Assembly (NCBI GenBank): GCA_947176685.1
Contig: CAMWRL010000037.1
Location: 1-12,817, forward strand
Source: an uncultured Ruminococcus sp.
GTDB lineage: Bacteria; Bacillota; Clostridia; Oscillospirales; Ruminococcaceae
Length of the DNA stretch: 12,817 nt
Reading direction: 5' to 3'
Every line of letters starts with the position of its first letter. Position 1 is the stretch's first letter. Below the pieces are notes generated by a model that saw only the letters and a program-made list of their open reading frames with translations, ran no database searches and was not told where the DNA came from. The translations under genes were made by a program, and so were the position numbers. This document shows positions 1 through 7,136 of this stretch, in pieces.

Positions 1-228
1 ATGTTACCCTTGTGAAACAAATATATAATATTAGCTTATACTAACCTTTATATTTCCGGCTTCATATACAGAAAATATAATTTTTATATATAATTACACT
101 TCGTTAATATGCACAAATTTTATGCAAAAAATTTGGCGTTGTGCAAAATTTATAATTTTTTGCCTTGTTTACGCCGTAAACTTCTACTTAATACCCTGCT
201 TGTTTTTACGGAAGATTTAAAAATACCC
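1..228. other. AT-rich non-coding stretch at left edge
   Basis: I see no convincing gene on either strand here; every open frame is very short. The stretch is strongly AT-rich, with T and A runs and repeated TGCAAAA/TGCACAAA-like words around 111-155. The only distinct element is the palindrome at 167-181, annotated separately. Isolated TATAAT words at 24-29 and 76-81 have no matching -35 box at the right distance. It is probably the upstream regulatory region of the promoter at 229-257, but the preceding gene is outside the window. Confidence 0.6.
167..181. promoter_or_regulatory. Operator-like palindrome GTTTACG-C-CGTAAAC
   Basis: This is a perfect inverted repeat with 7-base arms around one central base. 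A further half-site, TTTACGG, lies at 205-211, so the core word occurs three times within 45 bases. It lies about 50-60 bases upstream of the -35 box at 229. That position suits an activator or a distal operator, but no regulator is identifiable. No T-run follows, so it is not a terminator. AT-rich DNA produces short palindromes easily, so confidence is low. Confidence 0.3.
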
Positions 229-257
229 TTGCAATTTTCTGAAAAATATGTTATTAT
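229..257 (+). promoter_or_regulatory. Sigma-A promoter with extended -10, upstream of the 619 gene
   Basis: TTGCAA (229-234) and TATTAT (252-257) are separated by exactly 17 bases, and TG at 249-250 forms a TGn extended -10. Transcription would begin near 263-265. That leaves a leader of about 355 nt before the first good start codon at 619. It is the best promoter match in the first 600 bases. Confidence 0.65.
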
Positions 258-263
258 AAAATA

Positions 264-618
264 GCATGGGGAATAATTATTATTTTATGTGTAGTCAGAC
301 AGGATTCTTTATCAGATTTCAACAAAATTTTCCCGCCCCTTACGGACGGATATGACTTTCTTTTTCCAATGTTGACAAACTGAATATGCAATATTTTTTT
401 ATACTTTACAGTTAATCATATAAATGATAAGGAATTTTAATATTATCTTCTCAGTCAGTTTGCTGTAACATTTTAATTTATTTTCTTAACCGTGAGACAC
501 ACGGGGTTAGTCCGACTATAGTTGGTTATTATACTATCTTACGGAAAATTCCCTGCCTTTATGGGAATATGTCAGTTCATCTGTATTAAATTTCTTATAC
601 AAAAGGAGGAGCTTTTTT
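264..618 (+). promoter_or_regulatory. Long, possibly structured 5' leader (unassigned RNA)
   Basis: No gene is visible here, yet a good promoter reads into it. Helices found by eye nest without conflict. Bases 269-274 pair with 548-553 as an outer stem. Bases 292-300 pair with 510-518, with one A-C mismatch. Bases 301-314 pair with 425-438 as 14 continuous pairs including three G-U. A local hairpin pairs 487-494 with 500-509 across a 2-base bulge and a 5-base loop. A second local hairpin, 548-553 with 563-568, competes with the outer stem for the same bases. No T-run follows, so it does not look like an intrinsic terminator. I could not match it to T-box, SAM, TPP, c-di-GMP, c-di-AMP, preQ1, yybP or fluoride riboswitch signatures. 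AT-rich RNA pairs readily by chance, so the structure is a hypothesis. Confidence 0.3.
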
Positions 619-1152
619 ATGAGACTACTGCTCAATAATATTGAAGATGCCGTTGACCAGAAATATCTTGTAACAAAAAGTCTCAAGAATCAGGCGGCTG
701 CCGGTACAGTAATTCATATTATGGGTGCAACTACCGAAAGCGACGGCGTAACTGTAAAATACCGTGTAACTAAAACAGGCGAAGACTATTCATGTAAATT
801 TGCTGATGTAAAACAGTTTTCAAAATGGGCAAGTTCCGATAACTTCCTTGCACGTTATCAGGACAACCTCACTCCCGCAGACATCAGACAATACATAAAA
901 GTCTGCAATACTTCATTCATGTCGTCCGGCGGTATCCCGATTATTGCAGGAATCGCTGTTGCATTGGTTGCAATGCTCATTGCTATGATAGCCGGAAAAT
1001 TATTATGGTGGCAACTCGTTACAGGTGTTGTATGTTTTCCGGTAATAATCTACTTCTGCGTTACAACGTTCTACAAACGCCGCAGAAACAAAGTAATGTC
1101 CCAGATATATAACAAGGTAAGTGCTGCGTGGGGAGGAGTAGTCCTCCGGTGA
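619..1152 (+). CDS. Unknown protein with two C-terminal membrane segments
   Basis: I do not recognise this 177-residue protein. Residues 1-100 form a soluble, mixed-charge domain with no signal peptide. Two hydrophobic segments follow, at about 105-125 and 130-151, separated by only a few residues. A basic cluster, KRRRNK (153-158), follows the second. By the positive-inside rule both ends should lie in the cytoplasm, with a tight membrane hairpin between them. The start is supported by an AAGGAGGAG ribosome binding site near 603-611 and ATG at 619. The gene stands alone between its own promoter with a long leader and a terminator at 1165-1195. That suggests an independently regulated small membrane protein. 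No catalytic motif is visible, so no function is proposed. Confidence 0.8.
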   Translation: MRLLLNNIEDAVDQKYLVTKSLKNQAAAGTVIHIMGATTESDGVTVKYRVTKTGEDYSCKFADVKQFSKWASSDNFLARYQDNLTPADIRQYIKVCNTSFMSSGGIPIIAGIAVALVAMLIAMIAGKLLWWQLVTGVVCFPVIIYFCVTTFYKRRRNKVMSQIYNKVSAAWGGVVLR

Positions 1153-1164
1153 TATATGGTCATG

Positions 1165-1195
1165 AAACGCTTTTCAGCAATGAAAGGCGTTTTTC
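1165..1195 (+). terminator. Hairpin terminator after the 619 gene
   Basis: A 10-bp stem pairs 1165-1174 with 1183-1192, including one G-T pair, around an 8-base loop. A short T-run, which overlaps the stem's 3' arm, follows before C at 1195. It begins 12 bases after the stop codon and separates this gene from glmM. Confidence 0.65.
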
Positions 1196-1218
1196 GTTAT
1201 ATCATAATTAATGATGCA

Positions 1219-1224
1219 TATAAT
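1219..1224 (+). promoter_or_regulatory. Possible glmM -10 box (weak promoter call)
   Basis: A perfect TATAAT lies 30 bases before the glmM start and just downstream of the preceding terminator, where a glmM promoter would be expected. The matching -35 position (1196-1201, GTTATA) fits the consensus at only three of six bases, so the assignment is tentative. Confidence 0.35.
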
Positions 1225-1254
1225 ATTATATATTTTTTAAAGGAGTTTTGATTT

Positions 1255-2640
1255 ATGGGAAAATATTTCGGTACAGACGGATTCAGAGGTACTGCCAACG
1301 AAAACCTTACTGCTGACCACGCTTTCAAAGTGGGTCGTTTCTTAGGCTGGTACTACAACGAAATCAAAAAACAAAACGGTGACGATTCTCCGGCAAGAAT
1401 CATTATCGGAAAAGATACAAGACGCTCAAGCTATATGTTTGAATATTCCCTTGTCGGAGGTCTTACAGCTTCAGGTGCGGACGCTTATCTTCTTCACGTA
1501 ACCACTACACCGTCCGTTGCGTATATCGCAAGAGTTGACAGCTTTGACTGCGGTATAATGATTTCAGCAAGCCACAACCCTTACTATGACAACGGTCTCA
1601 AACTTATAAACAGTCAGGGCGAAAAAATGGAAGACAATGTTATAAATCTCATTGAAGACTATCTGGACGGAAAACTTGTTTTCAATGGTCAGGAAATGAA
1701 AGAAGTACCATACGCAAAAAATGAAAAAATCGGTCGTTCAGTGGACTACGTTTCCGGAAGAAACAGATATATCGGTTATCTTATTTCTTTGGGAATGTAT
1801 TCATTCAGAGGTATGAAAATCGGTCTTGACTGCGCAAACGGTGCTTCATGGAACATCGCAAAGGCAGTATTTGACGCATTAGGTGCCACAACCTATGTCA
1901 TAAATGCTGAACCCAATGGTACTAATATCAATGACAACGCAGGTTCTACACATATCGAAGTATTGCAGAAATTCGTTGTTGAAAACGGTCTTGATGCAGG
2001 ATTCGCATATGACGGCGACGCTGACCGCTGTCTTTGCGTTGACGAAAAAGGAAATGTTATAACAGGCGACCATATTCTGTACATTTACGGCAGGTACATG
2101 AAAGACCGTGATAAACTGGTCAACAATACCGTTGTTGCAACTATAATGTCAAACTTCGGACTTTTCAAGGCTTTTGATGAGGCAGGTATAAATTACGCTA
2201 AAACTGCTGTAGGTGACAAATATGTATACGAATATATGAAAGAACATGGATGTTGTCTTGGCGGCGAACAGTCCGGACATATTATATTCTCCAAATACGC
2301 TTCAACAGGTGACGGCATTCTTACAAGTCTCAAAATTATGCAGGCTGTAATGTCCAGCCGCAAGAAACTGAGCGAGCTTGCCGCACCTTTCAAGGTATAT
2401 CCGCAGGTTCTTGAAAACGTCCGTGTGAAAGACAAGTCCGCAGCTATGAACGATAAAGACGTTCTGGAAGCTGTAGAAAAAGCCGGAAATGCTCTTGGTG
2501 ATTCGGGCAGAATACTTGTCCGTGAAAGCGGTACCGAACCTCTTGTGCGTGTAATGGCAGAAGCAGGCGATGAAATTACCTGTCAGAAATATGTAAACGA
2601 TATTGTGGAAGTCCTCCGAGCAAAGGGACATACTCTCTGA
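1255..2640 (+). CDS. glmM: Phosphoglucosamine mutase GlmM
   Basis: GlmM converts glucosamine-6-phosphate to glucosamine-1-phosphate in the cytosol, a step toward UDP-GlcNAc for peptidoglycan and surface glycans. The 461-residue length is close to the usual 445-460. All alpha-D-phosphohexomutase landmarks are present. The N-terminal KYFGTDGFRG (3-12) is typical of GlmM. The phosphoserine loop ISASHNP (103-109) has its phosphorylated Ser at 106. The metal-binding loop DGDADR is at 253-258. The sugar-binding loop GEQSGH is at 337-342. The phosphate-binding loop RESGTEP is at 423-429. An AAGGAG ribosome binding site sits 9-10 bases before the ATG. The gene is apparently monocistronic, flanked by terminators. 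A related phosphomannomutase or phosphoglucomutase is possible in principle, but the N-terminal motif and length favour GlmM. Confidence 0.96.
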   Translation: MGKYFGTDGFRGTANENLTADHAFKVGRFLGWYYNEIKKQNGDDSPARIIIGKDTRRSSYMFEYSLVGGLTASGADAYLLHVTTTPSVAYIARVDSFDCGIMISASHNPYYDNGLKLINSQGEKMEDNVINLIEDYLDGKLVFNGQEMKEVPYAKNEKIGRSVDYVSGRNRYIGYLISLGMYSFRGMKIGLDCANGASWNIAKAVFDALGATTYVINAEPNGTNINDNAGSTHIEVLQKFVVENGLDAGFAYDGDADRCLCVDEKGNVITGDHILYIYGRYMKDRDKLVNNTVVATIMSNFGLFKAFDEAGINYAKTAVGDKYVYEYMKEHGCCLGGEQSGHIIFSKYASTGDGILTSLKIMQAVMSSRKKLSELAAPFKVYPQVLENVRVKDKSAAMNDKDVLEAVEKAGNALGDSGRILVRESGTEPLVRVMAEAGDEITCQKYVNDIVEVLRAKGHTL

Positions 2641-2651
2641 TAAAAACAAAC

Positions 2652-2683
2652 GGCTGAATATTAATATATTCAGCCATTTTTTT
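2652..2683 (+). terminator. Strong intrinsic terminator of glmM
   Basis: A perfect 10-bp stem pairs 2652-2661 with 2666-2675 around a TAAT loop. It is followed by A and then seven T residues (2677-2683). It begins 12 bases after the glmM stop codon. It is the clearest terminator in the window. Confidence 0.9.
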
Positions 2684-2762
2684 ACATTTCAACAAAATTC
2701 CGCACTGCTGCCGGTCAGTCTTTGTCTAAATGCTTGAAAATACAGGAAATTCCCGAAAAATA

Positions 2763-2791
2763 TTGACGTTGGACAATTTAAGTGTTATAAT
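2763..2791 (+). promoter_or_regulatory. Strong sigma-A promoter for the Wzz-like gene
   Basis: TTGACG (2763-2768, five of six consensus bases) is followed by a 17-base spacer and a perfect TATAAT (2786-2791). TG at 2783-2784 makes an extended -10. The predicted start is near 2798, giving a leader of about 70 nt. It may also feed the pot genes by read-through of the hairpin at 4383-4421. Confidence 0.85.
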
Positions 2792-2808
2792 TATTGTTGT
2801 TCAGAATC

Positions 2809-2833
2809 AGGCGTTTTTTCGTATGATACGCCT
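2809..2833 (+). promoter_or_regulatory. Leader hairpin before the Wzz-like gene
   Basis: AGGCGT (2809-2814) can pair with ACGCCT (2828-2833) around a 13-base loop. An alternative pairing, TTTTTCG (2815-2821) with CGAAAAA (2837-2843), overlaps it, so the two folds exclude or interlock with each other. Both lie between the predicted start of transcription and the GGAGG at about 2856-2860. A role in tuning translation is possible but unproven. Confidence 0.3.
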
Positions 2834-2866
2834 TTCCGAAAAAATATATTCAAAACGGAGGAAACA

Positions 2867-4375
2867 ATGAGCAGAAAAGATGAACGTAATCTCAATATTA
2901 CGCTTAGAAACGAAGAAGAGGACAAAGATGAGGTTATAATTTCAATATCTACCATCTTCAAAAAACTTAAAAAATATGTCCTGATATGGATTGTGGTTGC
3001 GGTTATAACTTTTGTTGCAATATTCGGCGTTACAACAATGGATAATATTCACCGCAAGCCTACACTGCGGTCATTGGTAAGTTTTACCTATAACGGCATT
3101 GAAAAGGGTCTTGACCCTGCCGGCAGAGACTTCAACAAGGAAATGATTAAAAATCCGATAGTTATTGAAAGAGCTTTGACAAGACTTGAACTCCCGCTTG
3201 ACGAACTTGACAGTATACGTCATGGAATAACTGTTACTGGTATTATCCCCACTGACGCTATGGACAAGATTCTTACCTATAAAAACGTTTACGAAAATGC
3301 CAACAGCAACAACTTACAGGCAGCACAGGCTATGCTTGATGTTTCGTATTTCCCGACAGAGTATACCGTGGAATTCAATTATTCCGGAACTTCTTTCAGC
3401 AGGAATACCGCCGTTGAAGTAATCAATACTATCCTTGAAGAGTTCAAAAGCTATTTCTTCGACATCTACGGCTACAACGAAACTCTCGGCAGCTCCGTAA
3501 CTGCTCTTGATATTGACAGTTATGACTATACAGAAGCTACAGAAGTACTTAAAAATTCTCTCGATACCCTCAGTACGTACGTCAGACAGCTTTCCAAAGA
3601 CGATACAACACGTTTCCGCTCGTACGTGACAGGCTATACTTTCGATGACCTCTATGAGGCTATTTCTACAGTAAAGTCCATTGACCTTGACAAAATTTCC
3701 TCATACATCACCGTCAACAACCTTACAAAAGATAAAAACACTTCAATAGCTTACTATGAGTACAGAATAAACGAACTCACCAGAAGAAAGACTTCACTTG
3801 AAGAACAGCTTACATCTGTCAAGGAATCAATCAACGATTACGAAAAAGACCAGATTATTATATTCGGCAACGGTACCGACAACACCAACACACAGTCAAC
3901 CCAGAAATCACAGCAGTATGACGATATGATTGAACAGAAACTTACCCTTACAAACGACCTTGCCCAGACAAAACAAAATATAAATTACTACACTGAAAGA
4001 CGTAACGCTCTTAAACAAAGCTCGTCAAGTTCCAAAGACAAGATTGAGCAGGTTGACAAACAACTTAAAGATGTAAACGCAAAAATTGAAAGTCTCATCG
4101 AAAGTGTAAAACTTACTGCTGACGACTATTACGAAAACGTTACTTTCCAAAATGCCTACAGTGTACTTGTACCGGCTTCAAGTAAAATGAGTTCAACACT
4201 CAGCGTAGTTGTAAATGAAGCAAAAATGCCGATTATATTAGGTGAATGCGCTGTATTTGCAATATACTTTATGATTGCTTTCATTGAAGCGATAAAATCA
4301 GATACTTTTGACAGAAAACGCAGAAAGGCTGAAAAAGACTCTGACGATGAGGACGAAAAAACAGAAGAAGAATAA
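2867..4375 (+). CDS. Wzz-like polysaccharide co-polymerase / chain-length determinant-type protein
   Basis: This 502-residue protein has the layout of Wzz/GumC-type proteins. A short charged cytoplasmic N-terminus comes first. A membrane segment lies at about 37-57. An extracytoplasmic region of about 395 residues follows, with helical and coiled-coil stretches near 290-320 and 355-420. A second membrane segment lies at about 454-476, preceded by Pro-containing sequence (VPASS, KMP). A cytoplasmic tail of 26 residues ends in the acidic run DSDDEDEKTEEE. Members of this family set the length of, or help export, surface polysaccharides. No tyrosine-kinase domain is fused or adjacent, and no glycosyltransferase, flippase or polymerase genes are nearby. 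The start has GGAGG about 6 bases upstream. Family assignment rests on topology and composition rather than a diagnostic motif, so another coiled-coil membrane protein is possible. Confidence 0.65.
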   Translation: MSRKDERNLNITLRNEEEDKDEVIISISTIFKKLKKYVLIWIVVAVITFVAIFGVTTMDNIHRKPTLRSLVSFTYNGIEKGLDPAGRDFNKEMIKNPIVIERALTRLELPLDELDSIRHGITVTGIIPTDAMDKILTYKNVYENANSNNLQAAQAMLDVSYFPTEYTVEFNYSGTSFSRNTAVEVINTILEEFKSYFFDIYGYNETLGSSVTALDIDSYDYTEATEVLKNSLDTLSTYVRQLSKDDTTRFRSYVTGYTFDDLYEAISTVKSIDLDKISSYITVNNLTKDKNTSIAYYEYRINELTRRKTSLEEQLTSVKESINDYEKDQIIIFGNGTDNTNTQSTQKSQQYDDMIEQKLTLTNDLAQTKQNINYYTERRNALKQSSSSSKDKIEQVDKQLKDVNAKIESLIESVKLTADDYYENVTFQNAYSVLVPASSKMSSTLSVVVNEAKMPIILGECAVFAIYFMIAFIEAIKSDTFDRKRRKAEKDSDDEDEKTEEE

Positions 4376-4382
4376 ATAATTT

Positions 4383-4421
4383 TTATCCTCCGTGTAGCTG
4401 AACTGCACGGGGGATAATTTT
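4383..4421 (+). terminator. Imperfect terminator-like hairpin between the Wzz-like gene and potA
   Basis: A 12-bp stem pairs 4383-4394 with 4406-4417, including one G-T pair, around an 11-base loop, and is followed by only four T residues. A T-run also precedes the stem, so on the other strand it has an A-rich left side and could act in either direction. No convincing promoter fits between it and potA. TATAAA at 4427-4432 lacks a -35. The pot genes may therefore depend on leakage through this hairpin. Confidence 0.5.
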
Positions 4422-4460
4422 GAATCTATAAATTTTTTCAGGACGAAAGGACTACGATAA

Positions 4461-5513
4461 ATGGAAAATATAATAAATCTCAAAGATATAGTTGTTGAGT
4501 TTGAAGACGGTGAGAAAATTCTCAAAAACATAAACCTTGATATAAAAGACAAGGAATTTGTAACTTTTCTCGGACCTTCCGGCTGCGGTAAAACTACCAC
4601 TTTACGTATTATAGCAGGCTTCCTTGAACCCACAAGCGGAGACGTTTTTTTTGACGGTCAACGTATAAACGGTCTTCCGCCGCATAAAAGAAACATCAAC
4701 ACAGTTTTTCAGAGGTACGCACTTTTTCCGCACCTGAACGTTTATGAAAATATAGCTTTCGGTCTGCGTGTAAAGAAAGTTCCCGAAAAAGAAATAGTAA
4801 GCCGTGTCGGCGAAATGCTCGAAATGGTCAACCTTATGGGTTTTGAAAAACGTTCCGTCAACAGACTTTCCGGCGGTCAACAGCAGCGTGTCGCAATCGC
4901 AAGAGCGCTGGTCAATCACCCCAAAGTGCTGCTTCTTGATGAGCCTCTGGGCGCACTTGACCTCAAGCTCCGCAAGGAAATGCAGATAGAACTGCGAAAA
5001 ATCCAGCAGGAACTTGAACTTACATTTGTTTACGTCACCCACGACCAGGAAGAAGCCCTTACTATGAGCGACAGCATAGTTGTAATGAATAACGGTTATA
5101 TTCAACAAATAGGCTCTCCGACAGACATTTACAACGAACCTGTAAACGCTTTTGTTGCTGACTTCATAGGCGAAAGCAATATCATAAACGGCTCTATGCC
5201 GAAAGACTGCGTTGTGGAATTTACCGGAAAACGCTTTGAGTGCGTAGACAAGGGATTTTCCCCGAACGAAGCTGTAGATGTGGTTATACGTCCGGAAGAT
5301 GTCAGAATAATTCCGGCTGAAAAAGCTCAGCTTACAGGTCGTGTGGAATCGGTAGTCTTCAAAGGCGTACACTATGAAATGTGTGTTGACGGCGTGGACA
5401 ACAAATGGATAATTCATTCTACAAAAGCATGTCCTGTCGGCTCTATGGTCGGAATGACGGTTGACCCTGACGACATTCACATAATGAAAAAATCGGAGGA
5501 CAACGCTTTATGA
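4461..5513 (+). CDS. potA: Spermidine/putrescine ABC transporter ATPase PotA
   Basis: PotA is the cytoplasmic ATPase that powers polyamine import through PotB and PotC, using polyamine delivered by PotD. The 350-residue protein has a full nucleotide-binding domain followed by a C-terminal TOBE-type regulatory domain. Walker A, GPSGCGKT, is at 38-45. The Q-loop Gln is at 84. The signature LSGGQQQR is at 136-143. Walker B, VLLLDEP, runs from 156 with catalytic Glu161. The D-loop (GALD) follows. The H-loop His is at 194. The C-terminal part, from about 240, contains VVIRPEDV, typical of the PotA/MalK group. ATG at 4461 follows AAAGGA. The gene's last four bases overlap the potB start (ATGA), so the two are translationally coupled. 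The ATPase alone cannot distinguish polyamine from iron or sulfate importers; the neighbouring PotD-like protein decides. Confidence 0.95.
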   Translation: MENIINLKDIVVEFEDGEKILKNINLDIKDKEFVTFLGPSGCGKTTTLRIIAGFLEPTSGDVFFDGQRINGLPPHKRNINTVFQRYALFPHLNVYENIAFGLRVKKVPEKEIVSRVGEMLEMVNLMGFEKRSVNRLSGGQQQRVAIARALVNHPKVLLLDEPLGALDLKLRKEMQIELRKIQQELELTFVYVTHDQEEALTMSDSIVVMNNGYIQQIGSPTDIYNEPVNAFVADFIGESNIINGSMPKDCVVEFTGKRFECVDKGFSPNEAVDVVIRPEDVRIIPAEKAQLTGRVESVVFKGVHYEMCVDGVDNKWIIHSTKACPVGSMVGMTVDPDDIHIMKKSEDNAL

Positions 5514-6316
5514 AACTTAAATATTTTTCTGCTCCGTATCTTGTGTGGATGGTTGTGTTTATAGTTGTACCGCTTATTATGATTGTGTACTTCGCATTCA
5601 CAACCGATAACGGCAGTTTTACTATGAAATACATATCCGATGTCGGTCAGTATGCAAACATATTTGTACGGTCAATATGGCTGTCGCTTATCGCAACCGC
5701 CATATGCCTTGTAATCGCCTATCCTGTAGCGTTCATACTGTCACGTATGGACAAACACAAACAGGGTACTATGCTTATGATTGTTATGCTGCCTATGTGG
5801 ATGAACTTTCTTCTCCGTACATATGCATGGATGACTATTTTAGGAAACAACGGCATTATAAACCATATATTGAATATTATGGGCTTCGAATCCGTCAGGC
5901 TGATAAATACTTCTGGAGCTGTCGTACTGGGAATGGTCTATAATTATCTTCCGTTTATGATACTGCCGTTGTACTCCGTAATGGAAAAAATAGACAAATC
6001 ACTTTTTGAAGCCGCTGACGATTTGGGGTGCAGTCCAGTTTCAACGCTTTTCAGAGTTGTGATACCCCTCAGTATGCCAGGTATAACTTCCGGTATTACT
6101 ATGGTATTTGTACCGGCTATTTCCACGTTCATTATTTCCCGAATGCTCGGAGGCGGTTCAAATCTGCTTATAGGCGACCTCATTGAAATGCAGTTTCTCG
6201 GCAACGCCTACAATCCACATCTCGGAGCTGCAATTTCACTGGTACTTATGGTTATAATCCTTGTTATAATGACCGTTATGAACCAATTTGACCCTGATGA
6301 GCAGGTTCTTATGTAA
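5510..6316 (+). CDS. potB: Polyamine ABC transporter permease PotB
   Basis: PotB is one of the two membrane permeases of the polyamine importer and pairs with PotC. The 268-residue protein has about six hydrophobic segments, starting at residues 8-30, with others near 57-79, 86-110, 135-156, 192-215 and 240-258. The cytoplasmic EAA loop is clear: EAADDLGCSP at 167-176, with the invariant Gly at 173, continuing to VIPLSMPGI. It docks onto PotA. The ATG overlaps the potA stop in ATGA, with GGAGG at 5495-5499 inside the end of potA. Its length and loop spacing match the family. No defect is visible. Confidence 0.93.
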   Translation: MKLKYFSAPYLVWMVVFIVVPLIMIVYFAFTTDNGSFTMKYISDVGQYANIFVRSIWLSLIATAICLVIAYPVAFILSRMDKHKQGTMLMIVMLPMWMNFLLRTYAWMTILGNNGIINHILNIMGFESVRLINTSGAVVLGMVYNYLPFMILPLYSVMEKIDKSLFEAADDLGCSPVSTLFRVVIPLSMPGITSGITMVFVPAISTFIISRMLGGGSNLLIGDLIEMQFLGNAYNPHLGAAISLVLMVIILVIMTVMNQFDPDEQVLM

Positions 6317-6322
6317 AGGAGG
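6316..6322 (+). promoter_or_regulatory. Shine-Dalgarno site that selects the TTG start of potC
   Basis: AAGGAGG lies 7 bases before TTG at 6330. The in-frame ATG at 6288 lies inside potB with no comparable site upstream. The TTG start also removes a 14-residue extension that would not fit the permease N-terminus. Confidence 0.85.
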
Positions 6323-6329
6323 TATTTCA

Positions 6330-7136
6330 TTGAAAAAACTTGGTAAAATCTATCTTATACTTGTATTGCTGTTTTTGTACGTGCCTATTTTTGTATTGAT
6401 AGTGTTTTCTTTCAACGAAACAAAAAGCCGCAGCGTATTCAGCGGATTCACCCTTGACTGGTACAGACGGCTTTTCCATAACAAAATTATAATATCCTCT
6501 CTTGTAAATACGATAATTATAGCTGTTGCCGCAAGTATCGTGTCAACTGTTCTGGGAACACTTGCCGCTATTGGCATTCACCATATGCGGAAAGTCCCTA
6601 AAGCTGTCGTTATGAATATAACAAATATGCCCATTATAAATCCCGAAATAGTTACAGGTGTATCACTTATGCTGCTGTTTGTGTTCTTTGCGGCAAGAAT
6701 GAATCTCGAATTTGGCTTTGTAACACTGATTATAGCACACATAACTTTCAATGTACCTTATGTTATTCTCAACGTTATGCCAAAGTTCAATCAGATGAAT
6801 CCTCATATATTTGAAGCGGCTCAGGATTTGGGCTGTAGTCCGGTGCAGGCTTTCCGGAAAGTGGTTCTTCCAGAAATAATGCCCGGTGTAGTAAGCGGTT
6901 TTCTTATGTCTTTCACTTACTCGCTTGACGACTTCGTTGTAAGCTACTTTACAAGCGGCTCGACTTCCCAGACACTCCCTATAACTATCTACTCAATGAC
7001 CAGACGTAAGGTTTCGCCGGAAATCAATGCCCTTTCAACACTCATATTCATTGCGGTCGTGATAGTACTGATTGTAAAAAATGCCCTTGAAAACAAAGCC
7101 GCAAGAAAAAATGCATCTTACAAGGAGGGCTTATGA
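6330..7136 (+). CDS. potC: Polyamine ABC transporter permease PotC
   Basis: PotC is the second permease of the polyamine importer. With the TTG start at 6330 it is 268 residues long, the same as PotB, and opens with a short basic N-terminus (KKLGK) before the first membrane segment (about 7-27). Further segments lie near 56-81, 100-122, 128-147, 179-200 and 232-250. The EAA loop, EAAQDLGCSP, is at 162-171 with Gly at 168, continuing to VVLPEIMPGV. Starting at ATG 6288 instead would add 14 residues and overlap potB by 29 bases. The ribosome binding site argues against that. The gap to potB is 13 bases, and the stop overlaps the potD start as ATGA. Confidence 0.93.
   Translation: MKKLGKIYLILVLLFLYVPIFVLIVFSFNETKSRSVFSGFTLDWYRRLFHNKIIISSLVNTIIIAVAASIVSTVLGTLAAIGIHHMRKVPKAVVMNITNMPIINPEIVTGVSLMLLFVFFAARMNLEFGFVTLIIAHITFNVPYVILNVMPKFNQMNPHIFEAAQDLGCSPVQAFRKVVLPEIMPGVVSGFLMSFTYSLDDFVVSYFTSGSTSQTLPITIYSMTRRKVSPEINALSTLIFIAVVIVLIVKNALENKAARKNASYKEGL

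Noticed and set aside
372..405. TTGACA at 372-377 with TATACT at 400-405 as a second leader promoter
   Set aside because: The spacer is 22 bases, too long for a sigma-A promoter, and the 17-base position holds only T residues.
264..618. OLE RNA or a standard riboswitch in the leader
   Set aside because: No conserved core sequence of any class known to me is visible. The OLE comparison rests only on a long RNA next to a membrane protein.
316..2699. A 14-base word, ATTTCAACAAAATT, at 316-329 and again at 2686-2699
   Set aside because: The match does not extend on either side and the word is AT-rich, so it is probably chance rather than a repeat family.
4427..4432. TATAAA as the -10 of a potA promoter
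   Set aside because: No -35-like sequence occurs at 16-18 bases upstream, where the hairpin arm lies.
4602..5480. Long open frame of 292 codons on the - strand, opposite potA
   Set aside because: It lies wholly within a clearly coding potA and has no ribosome binding site or recognisable domain. It is best explained as a shadow of potA codon use.
6288..6329. ATG at 6288 as the start of potC
   Set aside because: It lies inside potB without a good ribosome binding site. TTG at 6330 has AAGGAGG at ideal spacing and gives a normal permease N-terminus.
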